The position numbers and the translations under genes are program-made. Positions 30,452-40,533 of a stretch of DNA of 64,000 nt are shown here, piece after piece. Location: the NCBI GenBank assembly GCA_003564185.1, contig PXFS01000139.1, positions 1 through 64,000 of the forward strand. The letters run 5' to 3'. A model generated the notes under the pieces. The model saw nothing but the letters and a program-made list of their open reading frames with translations, had not been told where the DNA came from and did not search any database. Each line of letters starts with the position of its first letter. Position 1 is the first letter of the stretch. This stretch comes from Flavobacteriaceae bacterium. Its GTDB lineage: Bacteria; Bacteroidota; Bacteroidia; Flavobacteriales; Flavobacteriaceae.

Positions 30452-32953
30452 TTAAAAAATCAATCGTATCATAAAATTTGGTGTAAAACCAAGACCTAAT
30501 TGTTGAAAGTTTTCTATAGTACCCAATTGTTGATTGTTTTCATAAAAGGAATTATAAATATTCTTTCTATCAGTAATATTCCAGAAAGACAAGCCTGATT
30601 TAAGCTTCATTTTAGACGTAAGTTCTACCTTATAATTCACTGAAGCATCCAAACGAAAATAATTTGGTAATACTGATTGATTAGGGTGTTCAAAAGGAAT
30701 AGAAGTCCCCTGAGCCTGTTGCGTCTGAATACCTGTAAAAGGAACTCCTGAATGCCAACTTGCTCCTATTGAAAAATCAAAATCTCCTAGTTGATGCTGT
30801 ACCCCTGCATTGATGATATGTGTTATATTGGTATTGTTTGGAAACTCATTTGGAGTAAGTGAATCAAAATTATAGGTATTATCCATAAAAGAATAACTCA
30901 TCCACATTGAAGTTTTTCTTAGCTGCTTATTAATTAAAAAATCAAGGCCTAGTACATTGTATTCCCCAAAGTCTTCTGTAAATTGAAATTGATTTACAAA
31001 GCCTTGACTTTGTGTTCCAATACCTTCAACACTTTTAACGTATCCAGCAAGGCTCACCAACCAATTATTCTTAAAAAACTGAAATGCTGCTTCAAATTGT
31101 TGAGATTGTAAAATAGGCCGTTGGTTAGGGTCTGCTACTACCCACCTTCTATTTTCCACTCCTAAAAAATCTGTCTGTAAATCTACTAATTGTGTTGTTA
31201 CTTGCGATTTTTGTTCTGTTGATAATTCAAAAGTAAAATGATTTAAAAATTTTTGTCTGAAATATAACCTAGGTTCAAAGCTTACAGAATTAAATTGACT
31301 AAAATGATTAAGTCTTCCTCCAAGATATAATTTGCTCATTTCATCTTTAGATAAAAACTCTAAGCCGCCATAAGCACCACTAACTAAAATGGATTTTCTT
31401 TCCTCACTTAAAAAAAAAGGATTTTCAAATTCCTCTTTATTAATGACTCCCGTTTCATTTAGTTGAATTCCATACGTAATAGCTAATTTGTCAGTCCATT
31501 TTTGAGAATGTTGCCAATTAAAATTCCAATCCCTAACCTCGTTAGCTTGGAAAAGAGATTGCTCTTGAGAAAAAGCTGAATTAAGTCCTTCTAAATTATA
31601 ATTACTTATACCAAATTGTATATTCGATTCATGATTTTCATTCCATCTTCTTTGCCAATTAAAACCACCACTCCAATTAGATTGTTGAAGCTGGCTACCT
31701 AATTCAGTTGTAGCTGGTAAAAAAGCATCATGCTGAGAAAGTTCAAAGTTATTTTGATGATATACTAAATTTATTCGAATTTTATCCATTTCTGTAACTT
31801 GGTTTAGGTACCTAATAGCTGTATCAAAAAAATTGAAGGTATGCGATTCAGCAGAAGATGTATGTTGCGCATTTTCAAAAACAGTATTTTGAAACACTTT
31901 ATCGTAAAATGAATTGTAGGTAGGTGTATTTAATGCAAAGTTCAATGAATGTCTTGAAGACACTTGAATAGAAGACGTTGAGTTTATAGGCTGATTGGTA
32001 AAAACATCAGCATTGATCAGGTTAAATCCAACCTCTGTGCGTGAAACGGAACTTACTAAGTTTGAGGTTTTCATTTCTACCATTCCAGAAACGCCATCAA
32101 AGTATTGAGCACTTGTAGCATTTTTACTGATTTCTGTAGATTCTATCATATAAGGGCTAAAAGCAGAAATCATTCCGAAGAAATGAGAGGTTTGATACAT
32201 TTTTATGCCATCCCATAAAAACAAGTTTTGATCATGAGTTCCTCCCCTTATGTTTAAATAAGACAAACTTTCTTGAGTGCTATTGATTCCAGGTAAAATT
32301 TGAATATTTTGTAATACATCTGCTTCTACTAAACCAGGAAAGCTTTTGAATTTTGACACCCTAATTTCTTCATTCCCATTTTCTAACTTGTTAATTCCTG
32401 AAGCTATATAATTTGAAATCAAAATACTCTTTAATTCTTCAGCTTTGATTTCTAAATATAAAGTGTTTAGTTTGTTTGTTTTTATTTCTGAGAGTTTAAT
32501 TTTATTTACTTGGAAATTTTTGGCATCAATAAGAAGATTTGAGTTTTGAAATGAAACGGGAAACTTTAAGCTAATTTGATGCTGATTTGTGACTTTGAAA
32601 ATTAAATTTTTAATACTTAAAGTAAAGGAATCTACTGGTTGATTTGTTGCTAATTCCAAAACTTGAATATCAATATCCGTCAATTTTTCGTTGGCAACTA
32701 AAGTATAAATGCGGTCTGAAACTTGACTAATTTCAAAATAAGAGAAATTTTGTATATGCTTTAATCGTTGATTAATATCTTCAAAGAATATAGCTGGTAG
32801 ATGTAGATTTTCTAAATCATCATCAGCGTACGAAAAATAAATATCAAAATCATCTTCAGTAACAGAAAGATATTCAGATAAAAGGAGTAATTCATTTTGC
32901 TGAGCTTTTGCATGAATGCATAAAAACATTAATAGCCAACAAAAGTATCTCAC
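30452..32953 (-). CDS. TonB-dependent outer-membrane receptor with N-terminal STN-like signalling domain
   Basis: 833 aa; signal peptide; plug domain (FPGLVEADVLQNIQILPGINSTQESLSYLNIRGGTHDQNLFLWDGIKMY), C-terminal barrel ending MIRLIF; downstream of FecI/FecR-type genes. Confidence 0.88.
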   Translation of the reverse strand: MRYFCWLLMFLCIHAKAQQNELLLLSEYLSVTEDDFDIYFSYADDDLENLHLPAIFFEDINQRLKHIQNFSYFEISQVSDRIYTLVANEKLTDIDIQVLELATNQPVDSFTLSIKNLIFKVTNQHQISLKFPVSFQNSNLLIDAKNFQVNKIKLSEIKTNKLNTLYLEIKAEELKSILISNYIASGINKLENGNEEIRVSKFKSFPGLVEADVLQNIQILPGINSTQESLSYLNIRGGTHDQNLFLWDGIKMYQTSHFFGMISAFSPYMIESTEISKNATSAQYFDGVSGMVEMKTSNLVSSVSRTEVGFNLINADVFTNQPINSTSSIQVSSRHSLNFALNTPTYNSFYDKVFQNTVFENAQHTSSAESHTFNFFDTAIRYLNQVTEMDKIRINLVYHQNNFELSQHDAFLPATTELGSQLQQSNWSGGFNWQRRWNENHESNIQFGISNYNLEGLNSAFSQEQSLFQANEVRDWNFNWQHSQKWTDKLAITYGIQLNETGVINKEEFENPFFLSEERKSILVSGAYGGLEFLSKDEMSKLYLGGRLNHFSQFNSVSFEPRLYFRQKFLNHFTFELSTEQKSQVTTQLVDLQTDFLGVENRRWVVADPNQRPILQSQQFEAAFQFFKNNWLVSLAGYVKSVEGIGTQSQGFVNQFQFTEDFGEYNVLGLDFLINKQLRKTSMWMSYSFMDNTYNFDSLTPNEFPNNTNITHIINAGVQHQLGDFDFSIGASWHSGVPFTGIQTQQAQGTSIPFEHPNQSVLPNYFRLDASVNYKVELTSKMKLKSGLSFWNITDRKNIYNSFYENNQQLGTIENFQQLGLGFTPNFMIRLIF

Positions 32954-32956
32954 GAT

Positions 32957-33856
32957 TTATGGGTTATAGATAATCACTTTATTTTCAAAAATTTCATACC
33001 CCAATGAAAGTGGTCTGCAAATTGATTCAAGTGCCAATTCAAGATTGCCATGCTCAAAACTTCCTGTAAATTTGGTATCTGAATTAATAGAATTATAATT
33101 GACTTGTATGTCAAAATGGCTATTTAATTCTTGAAATACTTGAGCAACAGCCACACTTTTAAAGGATGAAAAACCATTTTTCCAATCAGGTTGTTCCTTA
33201 TTTATATCAGATTTACTCACATTCCCATCAAAATTTTGCATACTCTCTCCTGCTTCAATGATATAAGACTGACCGCCTGTATCTACTTGCACTTTCCCAC
33301 TATAACAAGTTACTTCAAAAAGTTTACCTCTATGCTTTACATTAAAACTAGTTCCTAACACACTTACATTTCCCATACGCGTATTAACAACAAACACTTT
33401 TCCTTCTTCCACCTCAAAAAATGCTTCGCCTTTTAGTTTTAAAGAACGATTATTTAACCATGTTTTATTATCCAACAATAAATTAGAATTTGCTGCTAAG
33501 CTTACATTTGAATCATCAGGCAAATTAAATTCAATGGTTTCAGCTACGTTAGTATGATAGTTCTCGGTATGTGTAAATAAGTCAGCTAAAACAAACACTC
33601 CAAACACTAAAAGGGCGGCAATATTAGAAATAACACCAATACTGATTAATTTACCACGCTTAAGTTTTGATTTATTTATTGTCTTTTGAATTTCTTTAAA
33701 ATGATGCTTAGAATCAAATTTTTTGCTTTTGAAACTTGGTGCTGTATCAATTAATTTAGAATAATCTTTGTAAATTTCAGATTTTTCAAAAGCATCTCTA
33801 TCTGCTTGAGAAAGCTGATTATTTAGATATTTTTTTAACATTTCACTTGAATCCAT
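32957..33856 (-). CDS. FecR family anti-sigma factor (DUF4974 C-terminus)
   Basis: 299 aa; single TM after N-terminal cytosolic domain, FecR core ETIEFNLPDDSNVSLAANSNLLLDNKTW...LKGEAFFEVEEGKVFVVNTRMGNVSVLGTSFNV. Confidence 0.92.
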   Translation of the reverse strand: MDSSEMLKKYLNNQLSQADRDAFEKSEIYKDYSKLIDTAPSFKSKKFDSKHHFKEIQKTINKSKLKRGKLISIGVISNIAALLVFGVFVLADLFTHTENYHTNVAETIEFNLPDDSNVSLAANSNLLLDNKTWLNNRSLKLKGEAFFEVEEGKVFVVNTRMGNVSVLGTSFNVKHRGKLFEVTCYSGKVQVDTGGQSYIIEAGESMQNFDGNVSKSDINKEQPDWKNGFSSFKSVAVAQVFQELNSHFDIQVNYNSINSDTKFTGSFEHGNLELALESICRPLSLGYEIFENKVIIYNP

Positions 33857-33912
33857 AAATCGTCCTATATAAATATAACAATTATAAGCTTTTTTTTCCT
33901 CCTTTAAAAATG

Positions 33913-34431
33913 TTAAATTTCTTTAATATAAATTCGAAGTTCATCAATAGCTGTATATAAACGTTTTTCAATAGTTTTTCTTGAAACTCCAAATAAATCT
34001 GCTACTTCTTGGTGCTTTTTACCTTCTGCCTTACACATTAAAAATGTAGCTCTTTTTTCGGGGCTTAATTTGGAAAGTGCCTTTTGAAATTTTTTCAAAT
34101 ATTCTTTTTCCTCCATAATAAAAGATGGGTCTTGACTATTTTTGGTGTCACTCAAATGATTGGATTCATAGTTTAAAATGACTTTTTGATGTTTAAAAGC
34201 ATTAATTGATAAATTATTTGCTACGGTAAATAAAAAGCTTTTAGCCTTTTCTGGAACAATATCACTGCACTTTTCCCATAATTTTATAAAAGCATTTTGA
34301 ACTTTATCTGATGGATCTAGTTGTTCACCATATTTATAATATAAAAAATTATACAAGTCTGTTGCATGTTTATTATAAATAGTTTCAAATGTTTTTTCTT
34401 CGCATACATTTGATTTTTTGGAATGTGTCAT
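33913..34431 (-). CDS. ECF RNA polymerase sigma-70 factor (FecI-like)
   Basis: 172 aa; region 2 (NAFIKLWEKCSDIVPEKAKSFLFTVANNLSIN), region 4 (LSPEKRATFLMCKAEGKKHQEVADLFGVSRKTIEKRLYTAI). Confidence 0.92.
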   Translation of the reverse strand: MTHSKKSNVCEEKTFETIYNKHATDLYNFLYYKYGEQLDPSDKVQNAFIKLWEKCSDIVPEKAKSFLFTVANNLSINAFKHQKVILNYESNHLSDTKNSQDPSFIMEEKEYLKKFQKALSKLSPEKRATFLMCKAEGKKHQEVADLFGVSRKTIEKRLYTAIDELRIYIKEI

Positions 34432-34525
34432 TAGTTTTCAATTTACTTCAATAAAAAAAACATATAACAATGGTAGGAATTTTTGATTTAAAATTGTTTT
34501 ATTTATAAATTAATTAATAGCACAA

Positions 34526-35194
34526 ATGAAATATGTATTTATTTTACTATTAGCATTGCTCATGTTTGGTTGTTATGACGATGATTTGGTAATTATTGAG
34601 GATGAGGATATTAATCTTCATAATGAATCTGAGTTGACTCATCTTTTAAGAGGTATAAGTTCCCATAATACTGTTTATGACCAGTTGCTTGATGGTTCCT
34701 TATGTTTTAGTATAGAGTTTCCATACCAATTAAAACAAGATAACGGAAATATTATAAATGTAAAGAATAAAGAAGAACTATCTAATTTTATTGCAAATAA
34801 TAATCAGGAATTTGATTTTTTGTATCCATTGAATATCAAAACAGCTGATTACGAAAGCCATAAAATTAACCACAAGAGACAACATAAAGAATTACTAGAA
34901 AAATGTAATCAAGGTGAATTTTTCAAAGATCATATTGATTGTGCCAGCCTTATATATCCTATTCAACTTGCTGTATCAGACACCCAAAAATTACGTTTTG
35001 AAAAAATTGAATTTAATAATAGCGAGGAATTATTCAATTACTTAAATAATATAACATCAGACATTAGGTTTAAGATTGAATATCCTTTGGATCTTATCAT
35101 ACTCGAAGATAAACATCTAGAGTCTTACAACAATCTTGAACTTGAGACTATCATTAAAGATATAAAATTCATGCGTTGTTCAGTAATTGAATAA
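34526..35194 (+). CDS. Hypothetical lipoprotein with internal duplication, divergent from ECF sigma operon
   Basis: Lipobox ALLMFGCYDDD; two modules each with C-x4-(F/Y)P..L, an E-E-L-F/S segment and F.YPL.I motif. Confidence 0.75.
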   Translation: MKYVFILLLALLMFGCYDDDLVIIEDEDINLHNESELTHLLRGISSHNTVYDQLLDGSLCFSIEFPYQLKQDNGNIINVKNKEELSNFIANNNQEFDFLYPLNIKTADYESHKINHKRQHKELLEKCNQGEFFKDHIDCASLIYPIQLAVSDTQKLRFEKIEFNNSEELFNYLNNITSDIRFKIEYPLDLIILEDKHLESYNNLELETIIKDIKFMRCSVIE

Positions 35195-35365
35195 ATTAAT
35201 TTTTTCAAAATCAAAAAATTTAAATATTAAAAAATTGATTTTCAGATAATTATAATAATAATTAAAAAATCTTTAGGGCTACAGTGTCTTTTGTACATTT
35301 TTTTCTAAAAAAAACTATATTCTGATAATATTCTTATATTTACATCAATTTAAAATATGTAAAAC

Positions 35366-38300
35366 ATGTATAAGAAGCCAATCTTATTTGTTTTTTTGTT
35401 GTTGTTTTTCAGCAACATAAGTGCTCAAGTTACAAATTTTAATTTATTAGATGACTTTTTAGCACCTCTCAATAACCCAGCTACCATTGAAGGTAGGGTA
35501 TATTTAGACATCAATGGTAATGGAGTTCAAGACCCAAATGAGCCAGGTTTAGAAGATATTTCAATCATTATTATTAATGCAAATAATGTTGGATTTTCAA
35601 CACTTACTGATAGTAATGGGGATTGGTCTTTTGACGTCATGCCTGGGACTACAATTGTTTTTGTTTCAAATAATAGTTTACCTGTTGGTGCCGTACTTAC
35701 ACAAGGAGAAGATCCGTCAACTTTTATGGCCATCGAAGATGAAGTAACACAGGTAACACACTTTGGTTATTTCATCACGGGTTCAATTGAGGGAAGGGTA
35801 TATCTAGACGTAAACGGTAATGGTCAACAGGATTCAGGTGAACCAGGTATTGAAGATGTTGATATTAGCTTAACTGATGAGTTTGGAAATGAGACTATTG
35901 TTTTTACTAACCAAGATGGAGATTGGTCTGCAGAAGATATTGGTACTGGAGAAGTAGTTATAGATATCAATCAAGATGCAGCAACTTTTCCAACTGGAGC
36001 TGTTCAAACTGAAGGGACAGACCCTAAAACTGTAAACTTACAACCTGGAGAAAACCTTAATGTAGGCAATGATGGCTTCTTTGATTTTGGCACCCTTGAG
36101 GGAATTGTTTATCTTGATGAAAACGGAAACGGCACACAAGACCCTGGAGAGCCTGGTATAGCAAACATAAATATCGATATAACAACACCCGATGGAAGTC
36201 CACTCACTACAACAACAGATGCAGATGGAAATTGGAGTATTGATGTGCCTACAGGAAATAATGTTGTAGAAATTGATGAAAGTCAACCCAATTTTCCAGC
36301 TCTAGTAGTTCAAACTGAAGGAACTAATCCAACTACCCAAACCGTAAACACAAATGAGATTATTTTTCAAATTGATGGTTTTGCTGAAGCAGGATTACTA
36401 GATGGTGTAATTTATCTTGACGAAAATGCAAATGGTACACAGGATCCAGGTGAGCCTGGTATAGCTGGTGTAGATATTGAAATCACAGATCTAAATGGTG
36501 ATGTTCAAATTGTTAATTCAGATGCTAATGGAAATTGGGAAGTTCTTGTTTTAGCTGGTGAAGTTACTTCTTTGATAGATGAAGACCATCCAAATTTCCC
36601 CACTAACGCAGTGCAAACAGAAGGAACAAACCCAACAACATCAATTGTAATAGCTGGTGAAACACTATCTGAAGTAGATGGCTTTTTTGTATTAGAAGAA
36701 GATACAGGACAACTCACAGGGAATGTATATGAAGATATTAATGGTAATGGTACCCAAGACCCAGGTGAAGAAGGTATTCCTAATGTTGAAGTAATTGTCA
36801 CCGATAGTAATGGTAATTCCCAAAGTGTAACAACTAATCAGAATGGTCTTTTTTCAGCTATTGTCCCCGAAGGAGAAACCAATTATTTAATTAACGAGAA
36901 TGATCCAAATTTCCCGACAGGTGCCATCCAAACAGAAGGGACAAATCCTACTCAAATTTTTGTAGATGCGGATACCACCACATTTGGTGGTAATAATGGT
37001 TATTTTATTCCTGATGAAGATGTTGTAGGACAGTTATTTGCCCATCTCTATTTTGATCTCAATGGTAATGGCACACAAGACCCTGACGAACCCGATATGC
37101 CTAATGTTGAAGTTTTAATCACAGACACCTTTGGCAACCAACAAACAGTAGAAACAGATGCTAATGGAGATTTCTTTGTTGAAGTTCCTGCTGGAATTAA
37201 TGTTTATGAAATAAACGAAAATGATCCTGACTTCCCTACCGGTGCCATTCAAACTGAGGGAACTAATCCTACTGAAGTATTTGTTGCTTCTGGTTCAGAT
37301 ACATTCGGTGGTAATAATGGTTTTTTTGAACCCGATGAAGGATTAACTGGTCTGTTATTTGCTCATCTCTATTTTGACTTAAACGGAAATGGAACACAAG
37401 ACCCTGGTGAACCTGATATGCCAGATGTAGAAGTACTTATTACAGACACCTTTGGAAATCAACAAACCGTAGAAACAGATGCTAACGGTAACTTCTCTGT
37501 GGAAGTTCCTGCTGGAATAAATGTATATGAAATTAACGAAGAAGATTCTGATTTTCCAACAGGAGCAATACAAACAGAAGGAACTAACCCAACAGAAGTT
37601 TTTGTAGCAGTTGATTCAAATACTTTTGGTGGTAACAATGGATTTTTTGAACCTGATGAAGGATTAACTGGTCTGTTATTTGCCCATCTCTATTTTGACG
37701 TTAACGGAAACGGAACACAAGATGCTGACGAACCTGATATGCCTGATGTAGAGGTACTTATAACTGATACTTTTGGCAACCAACAAACCGTTGAAACAGA
37801 TGCTAATGGAAACTTTTCTGTAGAGGTTCCTGCAGGAATAAATGTTTATGAAATCAATGAAGAAGACCCCGACTTCCCTACTGGAGCCATTCAAACAGAA
37901 GGAACCAATCCTACTGAGGTTTTTGTAGCAGTTGATTCGGATACCTTTGGTGGGAATAATGGATTTTTTGTTCCTGACGAAAATTTGACTGGTCAGCTAT
38001 TTGCTCATCTATATTTTGATTTGAATGGAAATGGTACGCAAGATGCAAATGAACCAGATATGCCAAATGTTGAGGTGCTTATAACAGATACTTTTGGTAA
38101 TCAACAGTCTGTAGATACAGATGCTAATGGAAATTTTTCAGTTGAAGTTCCTGCTGGAATAAATGTCTATGAGATCAATGAAAATGACCCTGACTTCCCT
38201 ACTGGCGCACTCCAAACTGAGGGAAGTAATCCAACTGAAGTATTTGTTCCGGCTGGTTCAAATACATTTGGTGGAAATAATGGTTTTTTTGATGTAGAAG

Positions 38301-39589
38301 ATTCTGATGAATTTGGAGGTCTAACAGGTCTAGTGTATTTAGATGAAAATGCAAATGGAAACTTTGATGAAGATGAAGAAGGTATTCCAAACATTAATAT
38401 CATAATAACAAACTCAGAAGGGAATAATCAAACGGTAACAACTAATGCTAATGGAATTTTTAGTGCTGTAGTTATAGAAGGTGAAACTTCAATCTTGATT
38501 GATGAAAATGATCCCGACTTCCCTACTGGTGCTATTCAAACAGAAGGTACTAATCCTATAAATACAATAGTTACTATAGGAGAAACCACAGAAGTTGGTG
38601 ATAGCGGTTATTTTGTTCCAGACGAAAATATTGAAGGGATTTTAACTGCTCGGGTGTACTTAGATAGTAACGGCAACGGCACTCAAGACAATGATGAGCT
38701 TGGTATTGAAAACATAGAGATCATTATCACCGATGTATTTGCCAATGAACAGATTGTTTTTACGGATGAAAATGGGGATTTTGATGCTATAGTTCCCGCA
38801 GGCCCCACTTCATATTTAATTAATGAAGAAGATATTGATTTCCCTGAAAATGCCATACAAACAGAAGGTGAAAATCCTTCTATAGACATATTAGTTGTTG
38901 CTAATGAAATAACCGATGATGGAGGAAACGGATTTTTTGTGCCAGATGAGGACGTAATTGGTACCCTAATTGGTAAAGTTTATTTTGATGCCAATAATAA
39001 CGGTGAACTTGATGAGGATGAAATAGGCATCCCAAACGTTGAAATTGAAGTTACTGATGCTTTTGAAGAAATTCTGTTTATAACAACTGATGAGAATGGT
39101 GATTTTGAAGTAGCAACCACAGCTGGATTAACCACAATTTTTATTGATGAAACCCAAGAAAACCTTCCTGAAGGAGCTATTTTAACCGAGGGCATCATAC
39201 CAGACACACGTTTAGTGACTCCAGAATCGACAACAAATTTTGGCAACTTTGGATATTTTGCTGAAATAGATGAAGAGGTGGAAGACGATGGATTAGAAAT
39301 TTTTAATGCTGTACATCCAAATGGAGATGGAAGAAATGATTTCTTCAGAATTGAAGGCATTGAAAACTTTCCAAGTAACAATCTTAAAATTTTTAATCGC
39401 TCTGGAATAAAAGTTTTTGATGTTAATAATTATGGAATAAGCGGAAATCTCTTTGTTGGCATTAGTGAAGGTAGAATAACTATCCAGAAAAACAAGCAAC
39501 TACCCGCTGGAACTTATTTTTATTTGTTTGAATATCGGGACAACGACGGAAGTAGAAAAAAGAAACAAGGGTATCTTTATTTAAAGTAA
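35366..39589 (+). CDS. Large acidic SdrD B-like repeat protein with T9SS type B (gliding-motility-associated) C-terminal domain
   Basis: 1407 aa; signal peptide; 12 copies of a ~105-aa unit starting (V/L)Y(L/F)D.NGNGTQDPGEPGI; C-terminal IFNAVHPNGDGRNDFFRIEGIENFPSNNLKIFNRSGIKVF...AGTYFYLFEY..GYLYLK matches the type B CTD pattern. Confidence 0.92.
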   Translation: MYKKPILFVFLLLFFSNISAQVTNFNLLDDFLAPLNNPATIEGRVYLDINGNGVQDPNEPGLEDISIIIINANNVGFSTLTDSNGDWSFDVMPGTTIVFVSNNSLPVGAVLTQGEDPSTFMAIEDEVTQVTHFGYFITGSIEGRVYLDVNGNGQQDSGEPGIEDVDISLTDEFGNETIVFTNQDGDWSAEDIGTGEVVIDINQDAATFPTGAVQTEGTDPKTVNLQPGENLNVGNDGFFDFGTLEGIVYLDENGNGTQDPGEPGIANINIDITTPDGSPLTTTTDADGNWSIDVPTGNNVVEIDESQPNFPALVVQTEGTNPTTQTVNTNEIIFQIDGFAEAGLLDGVIYLDENANGTQDPGEPGIAGVDIEITDLNGDVQIVNSDANGNWEVLVLAGEVTSLIDEDHPNFPTNAVQTEGTNPTTSIVIAGETLSEVDGFFVLEEDTGQLTGNVYEDINGNGTQDPGEEGIPNVEVIVTDSNGNSQSVTTNQNGLFSAIVPEGETNYLINENDPNFPTGAIQTEGTNPTQIFVDADTTTFGGNNGYFIPDEDVVGQLFAHLYFDLNGNGTQDPDEPDMPNVEVLITDTFGNQQTVETDANGDFFVEVPAGINVYEINENDPDFPTGAIQTEGTNPTEVFVASGSDTFGGNNGFFEPDEGLTGLLFAHLYFDLNGNGTQDPGEPDMPDVEVLITDTFGNQQTVETDANGNFSVEVPAGINVYEINEEDSDFPTGAIQTEGTNPTEVFVAVDSNTFGGNNGFFEPDEGLTGLLFAHLYFDVNGNGTQDADEPDMPDVEVLITDTFGNQQTVETDANGNFSVEVPAGINVYEINEEDPDFPTGAIQTEGTNPTEVFVAVDSDTFGGNNGFFVPDENLTGQLFAHLYFDLNGNGTQDANEPDMPNVEVLITDTFGNQQSVDTDANGNFSVEVPAGINVYEINENDPDFPTGALQTEGSNPTEVFVPAGSNTFGGNNGFFDVEDSDEFGGLTGLVYLDENANGNFDEDEEGIPNINIIITNSEGNNQTVTTNANGIFSAVVIEGETSILIDENDPDFPTGAIQTEGTNPINTIVTIGETTEVGDSGYFVPDENIEGILTARVYLDSNGNGTQDNDELGIENIEIIITDVFANEQIVFTDENGDFDAIVPAGPTSYLINEEDIDFPENAIQTEGENPSIDILVVANEITDDGGNGFFVPDEDVIGTLIGKVYFDANNNGELDEDEIGIPNVEIEVTDAFEEILFITTDENGDFEVATTAGLTTIFIDETQENLPEGAILTEGIIPDTRLVTPESTTNFGNFGYFAEIDEEVEDDGLEIFNAVHPNGDGRNDFFRIEGIENFPSNNLKIFNRSGIKVFDVNNYGISGNLFVGISEGRITIQKNKQLPAGTYFYLFEYRDNDGSRKKKQGYLYLK
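37034..38317 (+). repeat. Four consecutive 321-bp in-frame tandem repeat units (107 aa) inside the adhesin-like gene
   Basis: LFAHLYFD anchor codons begin at 37034, 37355, 37676 and 37997 (exactly 321 bp apart); encoded units almost identical. Confidence 0.9.
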
Positions 39590-39592
39590 ACA

Positions 39593-40531
39593 ATGATGAA
39601 AAAAAAATACATCCCATATCAAATTATAACGTTGGTTTTTTTCTTATTAGGTTTTAATAATTCAATAAGAGCCCAGCAAGATCCTAATTTCACACAATAC
39701 ATGTATAACACCATGACCATCAATCCAGCTTATGCAGGAACAAGAGATGTATGGTCTACTGGAATGCTTTTTAGGTCACAATGGACGGGTATAGATGGAT
39801 CTCCAATGACAGGAACATTTTCCTCACATGCCCCACTTTCTGATGGAAAAATGGGACTTGGTCTAAATATAGTTCATGACGAAATAGGCCCAGCAAGAAA
39901 TACTTTTATGAATGCGAATTACAGCTATATCATTCAGGTTTCAAGATATACTAAGTTAAGTATGGGAGTAAGTGGTGGACTCCATTTTGAAAATATTAAT
40001 TTTAATCAACTTAATATCTTCGATCCAAGCGACCCTAATTTTGATAATGTTAGAAATCGATTATTTCCTCAGGTTGGTGCTGGGCTTCAGCTTTATAGCG
40101 ATCGTTATTATGTGGGTTTGAGTGCCCCATTTTTATTAAGAAGTACACAATTTGAAGATGGTGGTGGTGAAGGTAGAATTAGAGAAGAAATTCACTATTA
40201 TTTAACCGCAGGCTATGTATTTGATTTAAGTCCAGATGTACAATTTAAACCTTCCTTTCTAACAAGAGCTGTTAGAGGTGCTCCACTCAGATTAGATTTA
40301 ACAGCTAATTTGTTATTTTACGAAAAATTTACCGTTGGAGCAGCCTATAGGTGGGATGCAGCAGTAAGTGCAATGTTTGCAGTTCAAGCTACAGACGCTA
40401 TGCTTATTGGTTTTGCATACGATTATGATACTGTAGAATTCGCAGAATTTCAAAATGCTTCATTTGAAGTATTTTTACGCTACGAATTATTCAAAAAATA
40501 CAAAAAAATGTATACACCCAGATTCTTTTAA
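39593..40531 (+). CDS. PorP/SprF family type IX secretion system membrane protein
   Basis: 312 aa; AQQDPNFTQYMYNTMTINPAYAGTRDVWSTGMLFRSQWTGIDGSPMTGTFSSHAPL; VGAAYRWDAAVSAMFAVQ. Confidence 0.93.
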   Translation: MMKKKYIPYQIITLVFFLLGFNNSIRAQQDPNFTQYMYNTMTINPAYAGTRDVWSTGMLFRSQWTGIDGSPMTGTFSSHAPLSDGKMGLGLNIVHDEIGPARNTFMNANYSYIIQVSRYTKLSMGVSGGLHFENINFNQLNIFDPSDPNFDNVRNRLFPQVGAGLQLYSDRYYVGLSAPFLLRSTQFEDGGGEGRIREEIHYYLTAGYVFDLSPDVQFKPSFLTRAVRGAPLRLDLTANLLFYEKFTVGAAYRWDAAVSAMFAVQATDAMLIGFAYDYDTVEFAEFQNASFEVFLRYELFKKYKKMYTPRFF

Positions 40532-40533
40532 TT

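Noticed and set aside
37034-38317. Regularly spaced repeats as CRISPR-like or transposon-derived array
   Set aside because: Repeats are 321 bp, in frame and encode a conserved protein domain; no short palindromic repeats or cas genes.
36038-39499. Many antisense ORFs opposite the repeat protein
   Set aside because: They recur with the repeat period and reflect biased codon composition of the sense strand; no signal, RBS or family features.
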